From NCBI GenBank assembly GCA_916613615.1, contig OU744731.1:59216289-59280288 (forward strand): a stretch of DNA of 64,000 nt, in the 5' to 3' direction. Positions 62,017 to 64,000 of this stretch are shown here, one piece after another (positions within the stretch are counted from its first letter, which is position 1; each line of letters begins with the position of its first letter). Origin of the DNA: Steromphala cineraria (lineage: Eukaryota; Mollusca; Gastropoda; Trochida; Trochidae). A model generated the notes under the pieces. That model was given only the letters and a program-made list of their open reading frames with translations, had not been told where the DNA came from and did no database searches. A program made the translations under genes and the position numbers.

Positions 62017-63307
62017 AGTTAAAGGACAAAGGTTTAAATCGCTAATATGACCTAAATTTAAAATTATAAAAATCTAAATAAAACTCATATATTCCAAATT
62101 TGATCGAAACCGGCGAGGAAATAAATGTATAAAGAATATAGACCTATAATATTGAAAACAAAATGGAGGATATATTTGTACTTTGTTTGCTGAAAGGCTG
62201 ATAAAAAACGAACAAGACAACGTGCTGTTCAATTGAAACCAATTTTATTCACAAAATGGCAAAATTGTATTGAAATCGTAGATCATTTTTAACTTGCTGC
62301 ATTACTTGCCAATTTTTCAAACATGTGCCCGCTTGGTAAAAGGGAAACTTAAATGGTGTATGGCAACTTTCGGGATTCATAAAAAGGGGTTTGCAATTTG
62401 AATTAGATTCAACTTTGAATTTTCGCCTAATCAGCCTCGGCGAACAGAATCTGTGGTCACTAAAGCGTGTCCTGAGCGTGTCTACCTTCTATGACGTAGC
62501 AGAAGGGGAGTAGTTTCACCTAATGATAAGTTTTAACGTGTACTGACACCACTTTCATCGTTCATTTAACATACAAATAGTCACAAAATACACTCAAGTT
62601 TTGTATATTCCGGAAGCTTAGATATCCGACGGCTCAATAATAGTTTATTCAAGCTAATCATTATTGTATAAGCATGTCGCATTGTATATTTCAAAACTCT
62701 ATAAGAGTGGCGCAACAAGGCTTCATCTTGATAAGACTGCCTTGTTCAATTGGCGCCGCTGTGGCTAGACTTGTCTGTTTAAGGTGATAATCTGATGGTC
62801 TGTTGTTTGCTGAGTCTTACATAACAAACACTGACTATTATATCCGACGGTGCCAAATAAGAAATCGTTTATATTTTCAGTGAACAAACCGAATATTTTC
62901 AACAAATGAATACCTACATAATGTTACATTTTTGTGAGTTTACTGCAAAATAAAGATATATTCTAAAGAGGCCATGAGACGGTGGATAATTTAACCATGG
63001 TGATTTGAAAGGAAAGCAAAAGTGTGGACGGTTATATGATATGTTTATACTTTTATAGAAAGATAGACGCCACAGTGAATAATCTATAGTAAGTTATGAC
63101 CAATCTCCGTATTTTTACAACACATATCAAGAATAAAAAGATTAACATACATTATTTTTACCAGTGGCTGATCTATTTATGATGTATAAGGTTTCGATTC
63201 GTATTGAAAATGCAACAATGTTATAGTTGGGATCACACTGTTTTGCGTATCACATTCCGCATATTGGTACAGTCGCATCCATCAAAGCGAATCCGCAAAC
63301 AAAATCG
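62017..63307. other. Intron upstream of the first exon, no feature seen
   Basis: I looked on the minus strand for the missing domain 2 exon (HC....H....M motif, or the WxLF..G segment) and did not find it here or at 63640-64000. It presumably lies beyond 64000. Confidence 0.55.
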
Positions 63308-63639
63308 CACTCTTTCCCCACAGAGGCAGATCAAGTCATGTTGATTTAACCTCTGTTCTATTACGCCGAAATCCCTGGTTTCCGGCAGTTTCCCCTGGCG
63401 GAATAAACCGGCATCACAATCCATTTGAATTTCTTTATCGCATGGGAAAGGCGGTTCATATCATAATGATTTTGTCTTGATTCAGTAGCCAAAATGACGC
63501 TTTAAGAACAGCGTTGCTGATTGCACAACTAACTTTGATTGCCTCCAATTAGGCATCTCCGAAGCTATCCCACAAAGTCGGCGTAATATAACAGAGGATA
63601 AATCAACATAAATTGATCTACCTTTGTGGGGAAAGAATG
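63308..63639. mobile_element. Long-TIR MITE, family M, full copy
   Basis: Ends CACTCTTTCCCCACAGAGGC and TTTGTGGGGAAAGAATG. Flanks ACAAAATCG and ACAACATCT match at 7 of 9 positions, consistent with an aged 9-bp duplication. Confidence 0.8.
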
Positions 63640-64000
63640 ACAACATCTCAAATGAGTGTTCGTTTGTTAATTTTGGCTGAGTTCTAAAAACCGGACATAA
63701 GGTGCTGATTAAAAGTCTAATTTATGTGTATAATGTATCAATTATTGTTCATTGCAATCCCATAGATAATGGTACTGGCGATAACGATCTATCATTCTTA
63801 GAAAAAAATACATTGCATAACCTCTTTAATGGCTGAAACTTAACCGAAGCGGTGTTTAACAATAACTCACTCACTGAAACATCTCTCTATTTTTTAAACC
63901 CCTCCACCCTTTTATTAACAAATCCCACGGCCGATATTGTCAATTTTTAAATTTTATATTTTGTCAAATCCCTGATTCGAACCTCTGTGAACAATTTTAT

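Overview
This is a eukaryotic, AT-rich window. It looks like a marine bivalve mollusc; the finer placement is inference. The evidence is an intron-containing metazoan gene, pearl/Helentron-like repeats with an ACGG microsatellite and tandem core units of the kind described from bivalves, and many short inverted-repeat transposons. I see no prokaryotic gene organisation, tRNA, rRNA or CRISPR array.

One gene can be supported: a ceruloplasmin/hephaestin-type multicopper oxidase on the minus strand. Its last eight exons lie between 61647 and 47594. Splice sites and codon phases agree at every junction and give 756 residues, covering the end of cupredoxin domain 2 and domains 3 to 6. The first part of the gene lies beyond 64000. 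Copper ligands are intact in domains 4 and 6, but the acidic and histidine residues that bind iron in vertebrate ceruloplasmin are replaced in both domains. The last exon carries domains 5 and 6 without an intron and has no membrane anchor, so the protein is probably secreted.

The introns are largely repeats. The last intron (48573-50373) is mostly a 32-bp minisatellite whose unit matches the end of the preceding exon plus its 5' splice site, so it is an array of decoy splice donors. Intron 4 (53164-55289) holds a 50-bp minisatellite with a partial three-unit higher order. Intron 5 (51212-52982) holds fragments of a TTAA-flanked MITE, one of which starts 8 bases from the 3' splice site. Intron 3 (55502-59016) holds a pearl-like element interrupted by a pogo/mariner-like MITE, and a TTAA MITE interrupted by a Harbinger-like element.

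Positions 1-44000 contain no gene I can support. They are dominated by a roughly 17-kb segmental duplication (about 1706-17204 and 17205-34990, with extra partial copies at 1-1705 and 40960-42190). The duplicated blocks share order but differ by indels and one small inversion. Several MITE families lie in them. Insertions present in one copy and absent from the other give paralogous empty sites that show the target duplications (TTAA, TA). A 36/39-bp minisatellite at 38110-39215 is open for long stretches on both strands. Four or five fold-back palindromes cluster at 43961-45700, just before a pearl-like element at 45748-46597.
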